Notes: a model not told the origin generated them from the letters alone. Shown: positions 1 to 11,003, counted from the stretch's first letter. The stretch: 64,000 nucleotides of DNA from Strobilurus pachycystidiatus (GCA_019915135.1 JAHLMK010000007.1:1426001-1490000), one strand, 5' to 3'. Program-made: numbers and translations.

Positions 1-8
1 ACTCACGG

Positions 9-242
9 ATGGAGATTAGCGTCGTGGACTCCTCCACAGAGGGTGACCGGTCTCCCTCGCCTGACGATACCGACAAGGTCATTACCACTTCCTTTTATCG
101 CGATTTGGCCCTTTCCGTCAGTGTTGATGAAACTATGGACAGGGCAATGATACATTTGCTCACGACCATGTCCAAGAGTGACCGGGTCGACATAATCGAG
201 AGGAGTATTGACATATCTTTCGCACACGACTCAAATTTCTGA
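9..242 (+). CDS. 3' end of an unidentified gene (partial)
   Basis: An open frame runs in from the window edge and ends with a TGA at about 240. It encodes about 75 acidic, Ser/Asp-rich residues with a more hydrophobic C-terminal half (around LALSVSVDETMDRAMIHLL). It has no recognisable domain. The frame is open to base 3, so it could be the last exon of a gene starting outside the window. The ATG at 9 is probably internal. It could also be a chance frame. Confidence 0.3.
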   Translation: MEISVVDSSTEGDRSPSPDDTDKVITTSFYRDLALSVSVDETMDRAMIHLLTTMSKSDRVDIIERSIDISFAHDSNF

Positions 243-499
243 TTGTATTCTTGTCCCCGGCTGTACTTTTTGTTGCTTTTGTGCTCTGTGTTCGTATCTG
301 TTTGTATTCTCGCATAGTCATCATTGTACCTTCCGCGTAGTTGCAGTCCTCAATTTTGAAAAAATAAAACCAATTTCCGTATGCTGCATGTGTTACATTC
401 TGGGTGATTGCCTAACTCGGGGTCTCCGCGTGCGACATGCAACATGCAACCGACAAACCTGATCTGAACGCCTTCGGCCGTGTCCAGATTTTCTACTGA

Positions 500-785
500 C
501 CTTTCTGCGATGGACGCACACCACTGTTTCCAGTCTGTTTCCCTTCCTTTCCTTCTGCGAGGGATCCACATCACTGTGTCCCTTCCTAACGACCAAGCCC
601 GCTGTTCTGCAAACCCACGGAGCTGGTTTGTATGCCTTCGCCTCCGTGTCGAGCAGATCTTCTGGCCTTCTGCATTGAAACATCTTCACAGTGTCGCTTC
701 CACCCATGCCCGCGGTATAGCGAACCAACGGAGCTGGTATGAATGCCTTCGCTTCCGTGTGGAGCAGTGCTTCCAACCTTGAGGC
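500..785. repeat. degenerate tandem repeat (about 50-bp and 110-bp periods)
   Basis: The phrase CCTTCTGCGATGGACGCACA near 504 recurs in altered form near 553 and 667 (CCTTCTGC followed by a CAC/CAG-TGT-CCCTTCC-like stretch). A longer unit around GGAGCTGGTTTGTATGCC (about 618) recurs near 730 as GGAGCTGGTATGAATGCC, and both are followed by TTCGCNTCCGTGT-GAGCAG. An open frame runs through the repeat, but it reads like translated repeat DNA. The rest of 243-895 shows no gene. Confidence 0.6.
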
Positions 786-956
786 GATGAAATAAAGCCG
801 TCTATTCGTATCGACTCTTATAATCTCTGCCCATGCAAACTCCTCACGTCCTGGCTATGAACAACTCAATTGACAAGTAAATTCTTCTCTGCCTGTTGTA
901 TGAACAGGCTGAACTCAGGGATTACAGACTCGTCTCCCTTGCCCTTGCCGCTGGGG

Positions 957-1127
957 CCATGAGCGTCGATTACGAAGTCGTCTGTCAAAAGCCATGTCAA
1001 TGCGTCTGCCACCATCAACCCTGCATGACTATTCAGACGGGTTTAGGGCGCGCCGACGGGGAAGGGATCGAGCGGACATGGCCCGAGCTCAGTCGTACAG
1101 CCGTGGCCAAGGAGAAGCTCCCTGGTA
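957..1127 (+). pseudogene. KDZ transposase relic (catalytic-core fragment)
   Basis: In one + frame a D-Y-E-V-V-C-Q stretch (about 968-988) matches the position of the second catalytic Asp strand of KDZ transposases (Y-D-x-x-C-Q). About 60 codons later comes GRADGEGIERTWPEL, the hallmark block containing the catalytic Glu. The spacing between the two is shorter than in the intact copy at 3085-6886. The flanking N- and C-terminal domains are missing, so this is a decayed internal piece. Its orientation is the same as the intact copy. Downstream sequence to about 1380 is open but unrecognised. Confidence 0.7.
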
Positions 1128-1387
1128 CGTTTTGCTTCATTAGTCTTATCTTGTCGTTGACTGTTACCTTATCAATTCAACAGCGGCCCTTCCTTGACAA
1201 GTCAAGTGAATTCACGAGCGACGGGCCTCGTAACACTGGCAAACGCCGTGCGCCGCCACTCATTTACAAGGGTCATCTATGTCTACGGCCCTCGTCGCTT
1301 GGGCTCATCTTAAATAAGTACACGCAAGCAATTGAGACCACAAAAAGTGAATGCTACAACAGATGGAAACCTTAGTCTACCGTTCCA

Positions 1388-1907
1388 TTACAACCGTTCC
1401 ATCACACGCTTCAGGGAGTCAAGGAAGTCGTGGAATGCCGAGGAATTCGATTCAAAGGGTAGCGCCAGAGTAAGGAGGCCGGCCATTCGCGATTCATGGC
1501 TCATGACCGCTGCGAATCCATAAGCATTCTTCGGCATTTGCCATTCGAAGAGCAGACTCACTGGAAGCGAATAATTGAAGGGACAACATATCGACCAGAC
1601 CCATCTCAACAAAGTCCATTCGGAGGTGCTCGACGCCAACCTCAATAAGCCAGTCGTCAAGTTCCTCGTCCACCTCCCCAGGATCCCTACGGCGGATGAT
1701 GGAAAACTCTTCCCAGTCCTGTTCACGAGTCGCCTCATCTAGACAACACGATAATCAGGGGTCGTCATGTCAATTTATGATTGATAGCGTACCTGGTTTC
1801 CAATGTTGGAATGTAGACACAATGATGCGACGCTGACGAGCGACGTTCAAAGCAATTTCCTTCTTTGCCTCTGTACGGATGGGCTCGACATCAAGGTAAA
1901 TGTTCAT
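1388..1907 (-). CDS. small acidic hypothetical protein
   Basis: This minus-strand gene starts at the ATG at 1907 (MNIYLDVEP). It has a first exon to 1793 and an intron of about 54 nt (GTACGC...TCTAG). From 1738 a second exon encodes a helical acidic stretch with DEELDDWLIEVGVEHLRMDF. A short GTGAG...AAG segment of 33 nt near 1550 may be a very small intron. Removing it restores one frame to the stop at 1388, giving a C-terminus ending in DSLKRVMERL. No domain is recognised. It lies 291 nt downstream of another small minus-strand gene (2783-2199), and the two could be parts of one transcript. Tail length depends on the 33-nt call. Confidence 0.45.
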
Positions 1908-2198
1908 TGAAGGTGCTCAGGGAGGGATAGATGCAAACAAGCCGCCGGGGCAGCATATAACAATTCGCCAAGGCCCAGACCCATCGACCGGCAAGACGCG
2001 GCCGGTCAATTCAATCAACCCCGACCCTAGTTCTTTGGTAGAGCCTCCGCGGGAGCTTTTTCTCTTTCCGTCTTCCTCAAAACATCTCCGTCTCCCTCAG
2101 AACATTTACGTCTCAAGTACGACCAAGTCGTTTTCACAGCAATTCTGTTCATTGGGCTACTTTGTGCGCTACACATACAACTCCATCTCTCTGTGTAT

Positions 2199-2783
2199 CT
2201 AATTATCGGCGCCCGGAGTCGGGAAGTGCACGTCAAAATCATCGACGAACTCGTGCAAGATGTCGATATACACTAGCATGACATCCAACCTTCCGTTCTT
2301 CCCAACAGGGCGACCGTCAGTAGTGTTCCAGCGGTTGGCCAAGGCGTTGATGAGCATTTTCAAAATGGTCTGGGTCGTCATATGAGCCAGAAGGTACGAG
2401 GACCGTCGAACACGTTAGCATACCTTCTTACGGTGCCTCGTCTGCATAGGTACATCCTCGGGTTGCATAGCTGGCTCGGGATGTTTGACGAACCACTGGC
2501 GGTAGAACCGGCGCAAAATGGCGGGGACCCTGTTCGCGTGGACCGCAATCTCGAAGATAGGTCTGAACGCGAGTAGGGTCTCGAGCATCTCCTCTGACAT
2601 GGGAAGCCAGATCAAATACGTCTGCGTTGTAAAGAACGACGTGTAGCCAGCGTACTCCCACTCCTCGATCCTGCCGACCAAGGTGTGTCAGTCGTCGAAC
2701 ATAACGGTAAAGAGCCATACTTACTGTTGGCCTAGGACATGACTACGGTATGCGAGCTCTGCATCGCGATCCTCCCTCGACAT
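2199..2783 (-). CDS. 158-aa hypothetical protein, three exons
   Basis: The model is ATG 2783, exons 2783-2725, 2670-2424 and 2369-2199. Both introns have GTAAGT/GTATGC donors and CAG acceptors, and the joined frame is intact at 159 codons including TAG. The protein starts MSREDRDAELAYRSHVLG and is largely alpha-helical in character. It has an aromatic-rich middle (YTSFFTTQTYLIWLP) and a second helical half (TILKMLINALANRW). No catalytic motif or known domain is recognised. The clean splicing suggests a real gene, probably of a lineage-restricted family. It lies between a KDZ relic and the intact KDZ gene, so a transposon-borne origin is possible. Confidence 0.6.
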
Positions 2784-3084
2784 GTGTAGGGTCCAAGTTG
2801 GGAATGGCGCAGGCATGATAGGGAAAGGCAGGAAGGGTTTGGACAAGTCGAAGACGGACGAGATTCCCCTCTTATGGGCCGGGCTTCCTTGGATCTGGAC
2901 TTACCCGATTTATTGCACGTTTACTGCACGCCACTTCGCCCCCGCGAATGAACGTAATCTGCCGGATGTGTCTCTATCAATTCCACTTTGAGAGCCGACG
3001 TCCCATGTCCAAGAGTTTAAGTCTCTCCCCGCTCGACCTTGCAGACCCCTCGTTATCCACCCCTTCCGCCTCGTCTCTCCCCAC

Positions 3085-6000
3085 ATGAATACTCGTGCAT
3101 TCAACCACCGCTGCAACAAAACCCGACCTAAACCGACTCCCCTCCTTTCGGGTCGGTCGCGCCCGCGAAATGACACGCCCAATACTCAACTCTCGACGCG
3201 CACCCGACCACGCAAATCTAAAAAATGGGATGATATCGACGTGGAGGTTTATGAGAGGGATCTTGGAGGGCGGCTGCGATCTCAGGGCGGCCCTTCGGGA
3301 GGCGACGCTGTGGAAGAGGCGGCCTCGCAGCTAGATTCGCCGATGGAGGATCTATGGGAGAATGAGGAAGAACTCGACCTAACCGCTCACGATATCACGA
3401 TGGAGTTTGTTGGTCCTAGTACAGCCGAACCGGGAGCCAGTGGTCAACCAAAGAAGACGCCACCGAAGCCCGACAGGCGAGGGAAGGTAAGCTTGTGAAG
3501 TTCATTCGCGCCCGGAAACTGGTACTAAGATTTTGACTAGACACGCGCGATGGACGTCTGGGCGGGGCGCGTTGGTGCTAAAATCTATATACAGGAATTC
3601 CTTCTGGAGATGCTTCGTCACAAAGGGCGGGGTGGAGCCAATCGTAACTCCTGTCCGGGTTGTAACTCTTCCAAGCCTCCGCACTATCGTTGCAAATCAT
3701 GCCATCCAACCAGGCTTATCTGTAGAAAGTGCTGTGTTCGCGAGCATGCGACGATGCCTCTCCATCATGTTCGGGTATGTCAACATTTTGACGTGTTCTC
3801 GATTTGATCACTAATTGGCGATATCTCAGCGATGGCGGAACGGCCGCTTCATCAAGTCGCCTCTCATGCGTATGGGTCTACATGTTGATCTTGGCCATGA
3901 GGATGGATCGACATGCGACATACGCAAAGTAGATCCCCACGTCCTCGTCGTCATGCACCGGAACGGTATTCACGAGGTTTCGGTACGCTATTGCGATTGC
4001 CTTCAGGCGGTGCCGAGACGGATTCAACTTCTTCGTATCGGTTGGTATCCGGCAACCGTCTATATGCCCGCCACCTGTGCCACCTTCGAAGCCCTGGAGC
4101 TCTTTCACGCCGCCACGCTTACGGGCAAGCTATCAGGCTACAACTTCTATCAAACACTAGTATATCTGACGGACGCGCTGGGTTTGAAGGTCCCCAAGGT
4201 TGGTTGGTTTCAGTCTTTTCGCGCTCACTACAAAGCTGACATGCCTGATAGCGACGTTATCAACCCTTTCTCCGCATGGTACGCCAGTATCGGCATCTCA
4301 TGATGCTCATGCGCGCTGGCCGAGGGAGTATGAAAGATGGGGCGTCGAATGTCGGACCGGGAGAGTTGGCGCTACTCTGTCCCGCCTGTCCGCGCCCAGG
4401 CGTCAACCTACCTGCCGACTGGCGTCTGTCTCCTCAGCCGTAAGTGTTCTCTTCATCTGAAGCTTATACTTCACATAACCCCAGATGACTGACGGCTACG
4501 CTAGGTTCTTGTACCGCGGGGGTTTATCCGTCGATGCCTGTTTTCGCCTTACGGGTCTTTGCCGCTCCAACCAGTCAACGGATCCCTCGTTACATCCAAA
4601 TGGCGCTTACATGAATCAAGATCATGGCGCCTATGGTGATCACATCCTCAAATATGTCGATCAGGGAGAGGTATGTTGGACTACTCGCTACTGTTCGTCC
4701 AATTTGACTAAATAACCTCTGTCTGAAGATCAGTACTTGCAGTGGGTTCAAAGCTCTGGCCCACGCAGATTCTAAATCGAACTCTGGACTGAGATCAACC
4801 GGCGTAGTTGGCGTCATCTGCGCGCGCCACGAAATGGTGTGTCCTCTCGGTGTCGGAAACCTGCAAAAGGGTGAGAGGTAGGAGCTCGCGCCATTCTTCA
4901 ATTGGAATCTTTGAACGCTGAGATCCCTCGTCAGGTATTGCAATGTGGATTGGGTTATTTTGATGGTCGCCTGGCGCCTGCGCGAGCTTCTCGAAGTTTT
5001 GTTGACATACGACATCGTGTGTCAATGGATAATTAACTTCCTCGAGCGCATGAAGGAGTTTCCGATTGAAATGCAGTTGCCGGAAGCCATGAAGATTCTC
5101 ACTGGCATCCCGAAGGGTCACTGTCCCGGCCACGTATTCGAATGTCAATGTTGCTTTGCAATGGGAATTCAACCTGGCGTCGGTAGGACCGATGGAGAGG
5201 CGATAGAGCGGCTGTGGGCATTCGTGAGGAAGTGCGCGACGAGCATCAAGGAGATGGGGCCCGGGTCGCGTTCAGATACGCTGGATGACCAGTTTCATTA
5301 CTTGAACTGGTGTAAGCTTATCAGCTTCGGTGAGTATGCTTTCCAGTGCCTCTGATCTTGCCTGGCAATACTGATATATGTGATCAGGATTGACTCTGCT
5401 TCGTCGCCTCAAAACCGCCCGTCAGATGTCCGCGAAACAAGCTCCAATACATGCCGAATTCACCGACAGTCTTCCGGCGACAGTGGTCGAGCGTTGGACG
5501 AAGGAGGTTGAGGACTGGGAAGTAGATCGCTCCCAGCCAAATCCGTATGTTCCCGATATATCTCGTAAGTCTCTTGGAATCATCCACCGTGACGTTTGTC
5601 TCAAGTGTTTCATCCTCCATAGACGAGACTGAGAGTCAAGTTCGCCATAGACTGCGCGAAGCTGACCGTCAGGCTGAAGCAACGGGTGCGGTTCATCTAC
5701 ACGACACGAGTCCCGTTGCCTGTATCATCATGGCGCTCATCATCGAAGAAACTCAGTAAGTTCAAGACGTCTCCTTGATGAGACTGATCTGACGAAAGCA
5801 CAAAAACAGGCAGAAAGTGCGACTCTTGACGGATGGAGAAGGCACATTGACCCAAGGCCAGGCGAACGTCATTCAGAAGAAAAGGATTTCGCTCCGCAAC
5901 CACATTCGCCGGTTCCGCACCGTTCAAGAGGTCTACATCCCTGGCGCGCGGGCGGAGCTCATGCGCACCACCGTTGCTCGTAGTGTTGCCGTCGACGTCG

Positions 6001-6886
6001 AGGACGAGAAGCTCTGGTTACCATCGGACTTCTCCTCTACCACACGCGTGGCCGCCTCCGCCCTTGGTCTTCCCGAACAAGAAATAGAGCTACGCATCTC
6101 CCAGTGCCACGATGCATTGTGGACAATACGTGAGGAAGAGCGTGAGATTCGCAGGCTCACACGGCGACGCAGAGGTCAGGTTGAGGGCCAGAAGGCGCAG
6201 ACACGGGCGCAGACGGTGATCGATAATGCCGCTAAGCGATGTCGTTTCGCGATGGAGAAGTATCGGCGCTGTCGCCGCGCCCTTGAGAGGCTAGACCCTG
6301 ACGGTTCATGGCAGCTCACGCTCCGGCAGCTTCGTGAAGAGGATGTCACCAACATGTTGGGCGCCTCGTTCGATGTCGACGTCTTGTTCGCCATTGGTTC
6401 TGGCTCTGATCAGCTCTCGTGGCTATGGACAAATGAGTCGCGGGCTGGGCTAGACGAGGATGTTGTGGAGAGTAAGTGCCTTCAGCCTGATTTGATTGCT
6501 CAACTTCACAATTGACAGGTGTGCGTGTTGAGTGGCTCAAGAGTCGCGCCCGCGTCAGCCGCTGGAAAGAAGAGGTCTTGCTCTTGGAGGAGGAAATGCG
6601 ACGAGTACGAGTGACGATGGAGGCCAAAGCGATGTGGTGGGAAGGGAAGCGGGTATCTGAGGATACTTCCTTGACACCGGAGATCAAGGAGGGAATTGCT
6701 GCGTATGGCGAGCAGCAGGTTTCGGTCTATCGTGAGCTCCTTGCATCATTTGTAGACCTGTGGGAAAAGTCGGGTGTTGATTGCGATGACGAGTGGGAGG
6801 AGGTCAACGAAGAGGAAGAGGGTGGCGAGAGTGAGGATGAGGCGGATGTAAACGGTACACGGGCAACGGACGATAGACTACGTTAG
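3085..6886 (+). CDS. KDZ transposase with CxC2 cysteine cluster, apparently intact
   Basis: DDE-type DNA transposase of the Kyakuja-Dileera-Zisupton superfamily. It is expected to cut and integrate its element in the nucleus. Eleven exons (3085-3486, 3541-3774, 3830-4198, 4252-4439, 4505-4670, 4729-4877, 4935-5329, 5388-5564, 5623-5755, 5810-6471, 6519-6886) with GT-AG borders join to 1081 codons without a stop. A basic, acidic-tailed N-terminus comes first. The CxC2 cluster follows (CPGC...YRCKSC...CRKCC...H near codons 160-200), then the KDZ core: FLYRGGLSVDACFRL (first Asp), LTYDIVCQW (second Asp), GVGRTDGEAIERLW (Glu). The C-terminal region is coiled and charged, ending in an acidic stretch. 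The 'DACFRL' and 'DGEAIER' variants differ slightly from the usual DANFRL and DGEGIER. Family assignment is firm; present activity is inference. Confidence 0.9.
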
Positions 6887-6992
6887 TGTACTCTGTAGCG
6901 CGAGCTTCATTTTGATGTAGCGCGTTGCTGTGTTTGGTGTGAGGGACCCTGGCATTGGTAACATGGGCGGCGCCACTTTACGCTATACATGG

Positions 6993-7075
6993 AGGTGTGG
7001 TCCAGTGGTATAATGTTTCGTGGATTTGATTTGAATCTACTGTGGTGCTTGGTTCGAATCCCGCTGATTTCAGCA
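6993..7075 (+). other. tRNA-like sequence (possible tRNA pseudogene or SINE head)
   Basis: TGGTCCAGTGGT (about 7000-7011) matches the A-box/D-arm consensus, and GGTTCGAATCC (about 7050-7060) matches the B-box/T-arm consensus at roughly the right distance. The acceptor and T stems pair poorly, and no anticodon loop with T33 and a sensible stem can be drawn. This looks like a decayed tRNA or a tRNA-derived element, not a working gene. It lies exactly between the 3' ends of the two facing KDZ copies. Confidence 0.35.
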
Positions 7076-8857
7076 ATTTTGGTCCATACTGTTCACTTTT
7101 TGAGCCGGTAAAGGTCCTTTTGGCAAATGCATGTCCGTCGACGGGCTGTCCCCGGACACTCCAATTGCAAAGTGCCTATGCATCAGGGGGCAGTTGGTTT
7201 GCCAAAGGTATGAAATATGGGGTGCGTACCTTTCGCCTCGTTGTAGATCGCCGACGCCATTAGGACGAACGAACTCATGGCGGGCACAAATGGCCATGCC
7301 GACACCGGTAGAGCGGAGTCCGGTTGCATTTTTCGATTCCGCATGAGCAAGGGTCTTTAAACCCGCACATGAACTGATCTAGGATTATAGATCAGACCGT
7401 TTTCGAAGACATACAAACAGAGTACTTACGTCTTGCTGCTTAGGATACTTTGCAAGATGCTTGAGATACGCATCGAGCTCGACAAAGTATGCCCAGCCAG
7501 TATGAAGTCCTGGATCCAGACTGCTTGGCCGTCGGAGGTTTTTGAGTCGAAAGTTTGCGTCAAGGGCAATGATCAGGCGATAAAGGAATCTGAGACCCAA
7601 TCAGAAGGCAAATCAGTTGAAACTATTCGACGACTTACTGGTCGCGTAACGGCAATGATTCCCAATTGGGCGGCAAATTTATTCCCGGGCGAGGACACGC
7701 AGGACAATGCAGTGCTAGTTGGCCCGGCTGGGTTGTGGCCCTGCCATTCTCCACGTTTCCGCGACCGGCGCGCTTGAGAAGCTTGAGGTGGCCGAATTGG
7801 CGGTTCATCCGGAAGAGAGACTTGTATCGCGACTTATGACAAATATCAGAGTCGGCCAAATTGAACTGTTCAGGGAAAATACACACCTTGGGGAGGTCGA
7901 TCCGCGTGTTATCTGTCATCTTCTCGAGGGACTGGTAAAACTCGAAGATGCTGAGCTTTCCCGATGACGACATCTTCTCGTACAGCTCAAGCATGGTCAG
8001 CGTAGCGCCGGTTTTGGGGAAGAGAGACGTGGAGGGATAGAGTTCGGAGCGAAGCATTTGGATACGGTATGGGGCACGTTGTGCGCAGGAACACCAGTCT
8101 GCGTTGATCTTGTGAATGCCCTGGTCGTGTAGAACGGTGAAGTCTTTATGCGCGGGCTCTGGATTGATGCAGGAGTTGACGTCGCGATGTCCGAGCTGTA
8201 CACGTAGTCCAAGCTTGGCGAGCGTGGTTTTGACAAAGGATGTACCGTCCCATTTCTACAACCGCTACCGTAAGAGCACTACGCGACAGAGAGGCAAAGA
8301 TGACACACCGAGATTCGATGAAGCGGATTCCTTCGATGGCTGGCCAGAGTACATCCCAGACATTCGGTGAATGTTCCCCAGCAATCCTTGCAGCGGTACA
8401 CGGCCTCTCCTGGTGCCAGGGAACGCAGACCATCGTGGCAAGTCGCGCAAAAGGTCCAAGGCTGGTCGCTGAGCGCCTCTAGCTGGACCATCTCCTGCAG
8501 AAACTCCTGTGGATGACTGTGCTCGACCCATTCGAGCATATTATGGTCCTGAATTGTACAGTTGAGTCGCGCCATTTCTTTCGTCAAGCAAAAAAGAAAA
8601 CGCACGGAATTCACATAACGACGGCAAACGGACGGCACAGGAGGCTCGGGAATATGAAATCGATCCGTCCAAATGAGGCGTTCTCCGGTAGTTGGATCAG
8701 GTCGCGCACAGGTGGTGGTTGATGCCGACGTGAGCGCTCGCTTGCCATCCTTGGACAACTTGACGGAGCGTGCTTGCACCACGTTTAGGTTGGTGGTGTC
8801 GTCGTCGTCGTCAGCACGGACAACCTTCAGATGGCGCCGTTTTTTGGTTTTGATCAT
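7070..8857 (-). pseudogene. second KDZ/CxC2 transposase, 3'-truncated
   Basis: Starts at ATG 8857 (MIKTKKRRHLKVV) with an Asp-rich then basic N-terminus. It carries a CxC2 cluster (CATCHDGL...YRCKDCW...CLGCTLASH), the linker WDGTSFVKTTLAKLGLRVQL, and CPACPRPGINLPPNW. The KDZ core begins at FLYRLIIALDANFRL (about 7590, first catalytic Asp) and reaches ICARHEFVRPNGVGDLQRGE at about 7215, where a GTACGC donor follows. The second Asp (Y-D-x-x-C-Q) and the DGEGIER block are missing and the sequence degenerates, so the catalytic triad is incomplete. Upstream exons still splice in frame. It faces the intact copy tail to tail and is clearly a different subfamily member, not a direct duplicate. Confidence 0.85.
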
Positions 8858-8947
8858 GGATGTAAACAAGCGTTGTATAACCGTGTTTGGTTCAAGACAG
8901 GTACAAAATGATTGATGTCACGATAGTAATATATGGACATAATGAAA

Positions 8948-9506
8948 CTAAAGGCCATCGAGAAGCCTGATGAACGCAACATGCTCGTATGACCCGGCAG
9001 TCAATTGAGGCAATCCCTCAGCCAATAAAGCGGGCAAACTAGTGACACCGGAGCGCACGCCTGCAGAGATTGTCAAGTCCACACAAATCATATAGTTGAA
9101 CAAGTACTTGCCTGCAGAGAAGATGCGGACAGCAAGGCCGCTAGTCAAGCCCATTTCCAATAGCTCGGGCAGCCAGTCAAGCCGACCGCAATTGTTGTAG
9201 AAGGAAACCACTTCCGTAGTGAACTCTGTCAGAAGGGTAAGGGACCTTACAGCTGATACGGACATATACACATACCATCAGGGTGCGCGTCCCTCGCTTG
9301 AGAATCCTCCAACTCGAAATTTGCACAGAGAGCCATGTCTAACTCTAGCAAAGATTGTCAGGTAAATCAAATATATTGGAAAGGGACAACAAACCGGCGT
9401 TGTCGACTTCAATCTGAATGAGATCCTGATGCTCGGTGATATATTTCTTGATTGACTGGCGAGCGCGGACGGCTTGGGTAGGGAGGGTTTGGTCAGACGA
9501 AGACAT
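8948..9506 (-). CDS. small hypothetical protein (about 120-150 aa)
   Basis: ATG 9506 begins MSSSDQTLPTQAVRARQSIK. Introns after DNA (about 9395-9346) and after DAHPD (about 9288-9238) have usable splice sites, and the frame ends at the TAG at 8948. The core reads EVVSFYNNCGRLDWLPELLE then MGLTSGLAVRIFSA. A 51-nt segment bounded by GCAAGT and TGCAG inside the last exon is a multiple of three, so it may be a GC-AG intron or be retained without breaking the frame. The helical core is vaguely reminiscent of small effector-associated domains found next to NLR-like proteins, but that is only an impression. No partner NLR lies in the window. Confidence 0.5.
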
Positions 9507-9842
9507 GGTGGTGGTTGGGAAAGCGAATCAAACGCGATGGAACCGAAGCGAAGAGGAAGGAAGCGAGACGAAGCCCTTTTAGTCATCCTCACATACACGC
9601 TCCCGAGGAAGAGATATTCACAATTCACACAAAGCAGAGGGCAGAGGCAACAACATTATGCATTATGATCAAACACTCTCGATATCGGCGTCGGGGCCTA
9701 CGAAGTATCCAGGGCAGCCACACTGACAGGTATGATCGTATGAAGAAGCGATGGCGAAGTTCTCCTTCCTCCAATCAACGGCACCATCTGAGCTCGAAGG
9801 AAATGAGTAAAGCGTCCAAGAAATTCCAGCACACACGACTTA

Positions 9843-10042
9843 CAGTCGTTTGCCGCAAAGCATATCAGAAGACTTCAGACGAAAATTGGCGTCGAGTCTA
9901 AATGCTACGATGAGTTGATGCGCCTCGAAGTTGGGCATGGTCACGTACGCAATAGCCATCGTCTTATCGAAGTCGACGAGGCGCTCGCCCTTCTGATATG
10001 AGGCTGCGGTAGCCTTGGTGATCTGATCGCGCGAGGGAGACA
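9843..10042 (-). pseudogene. chimeric frame with a tiny KDZ relic
   Basis: A minus-strand frame starts MSPSRDQITKATAASYQ and runs into LDANFRLKSSD (about 9925-9890). That is the exact signature around the first catalytic Asp of KDZ transposases (compare IIALDANFRLK in the copy at 7070-8857). It then stops at about 9843. The part before the signature is not KDZ-like and starts in a similar way to the neighbouring gene at 9506. It therefore looks like a junction between a host-gene copy and about 60 bp of KDZ sequence. Confidence 0.4.
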
Positions 10043-10220
10043 TTTGGCTTGTGGTGTGGCTGGATGAAGAGAAGACTCTGTTTGTCGATGTACCTGGACT
10101 AGGAACCAAACAATGACGTCGTCATCTCAACTCTTCCTCTTGCAACACGCGGACATTTCGGTAAAACGTCTATCATGTCCCTGGATTGACACTGATCGAT
10201 TGTCCAGGAACTCAGATTAG

Positions 10221-10829
10221 ATGTTAGTTTTCACGCGCCAACAAAGTGATTGTATCCGCCACTGGCATCTGCAATGGCACCGCGTGCGCAGCCTCTCCTC
10301 CGACCCGAACTGGTGGATCGACAAATGGATTGAGCGAGATTTTCGACCACAATTCCCCGAGGTCATGGCATTGGGCACATGGATACAGGAGGTCCGTTTT
10401 ATTTATTCGAGTTATTTGAATTTTTGGGCTAACACATTTCTCAAGCGCATTCGGCACGAGTTGCTTCGAACATACGACCCCATTGCCACCAACGCTCTGT
10501 TTCGCGACCGTCTGCAAGATGATGTCAACGCAATGGTGACCATGATGGCGGCGCTGACCATAACGACGATGGATGATGTGTGGGCACTGGCAGATGAGGA
10601 TTGGGGCAGCGCTGCTTTGGCTGCGAGTACCTCGAGGTGGGGGAAAACATGGGGCAACTGCGATTGGACGCCTGCAGAAGAGTCAAATGCGGAGTGGGGC
10701 AGCACTAACTGGGCCGAGGGTACACCGACGTGGGGCGAGCGCGAATGGAGGGCATCAGTGGAGTCGGACGAGGAGAGGGCAACTCAGTGGAATGAGGCTT
10801 TCGATACCATCACGGCAGGTCTATATTGA
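10221..10829 (+). CDS. tryptophan-rich hypothetical protein
   Basis: This open frame has 202 codons from ATG 10221. The N-terminal third has HWHLQWHRVRSLSSDPNWW. The C-terminal third is made of loosely repeating 13-16-residue units, each holding one or two Trp in an acidic Ser/Thr/Glu context (DEDWGSAALAAS, GKTWGNCDW, AEWGSTNWAEG, TWGEREW, TQWNEAF). A 54-nt segment at 10391-10444 has a good donor (GTCCGT), a branch-point-like GCTAAC and a CAAG acceptor. It is a multiple of three, so the frame stays open whether or not it is spliced (184 or 202 aa). No known domain. A real gene is likely, with unknown function. Confidence 0.5.
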   Translation: MLVFTRQQSDCIRHWHLQWHRVRSLSSDPNWWIDKWIERDFRPQFPEVMALGTWIQEVRFIYSSYLNFWANTFLKRIRHELLRTYDPIATNALFRDRLQDDVNAMVTMMAALTITTMDDVWALADEDWGSAALAASTSRWGKTWGNCDWTPAEESNAEWGSTNWAEGTPTWGEREWRASVESDEERATQWNEAFDTITAGLY

Positions 10830-11003
10830 GCTCTTGATCCCGTCTTACTTTTGGTCTTTATATATAAATATTATTGATTGCAAAGATTACGACGGAGACA
10901 AATTACGACGGAGATAAGACGCTAGGTAAATGATCAAGATACAGAGATAGATATATATGAGAACGATATTTCGACAAAGATACAAAATGGGAGACAACTG
11001 GAA

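Noticed and set aside
6993..7075. Functional tRNA gene
   Set aside because: A- and B-box matches are good, but acceptor and T stems do not pair and no proper anticodon loop can be drawn. It is kept only as a tRNA-like sequence.
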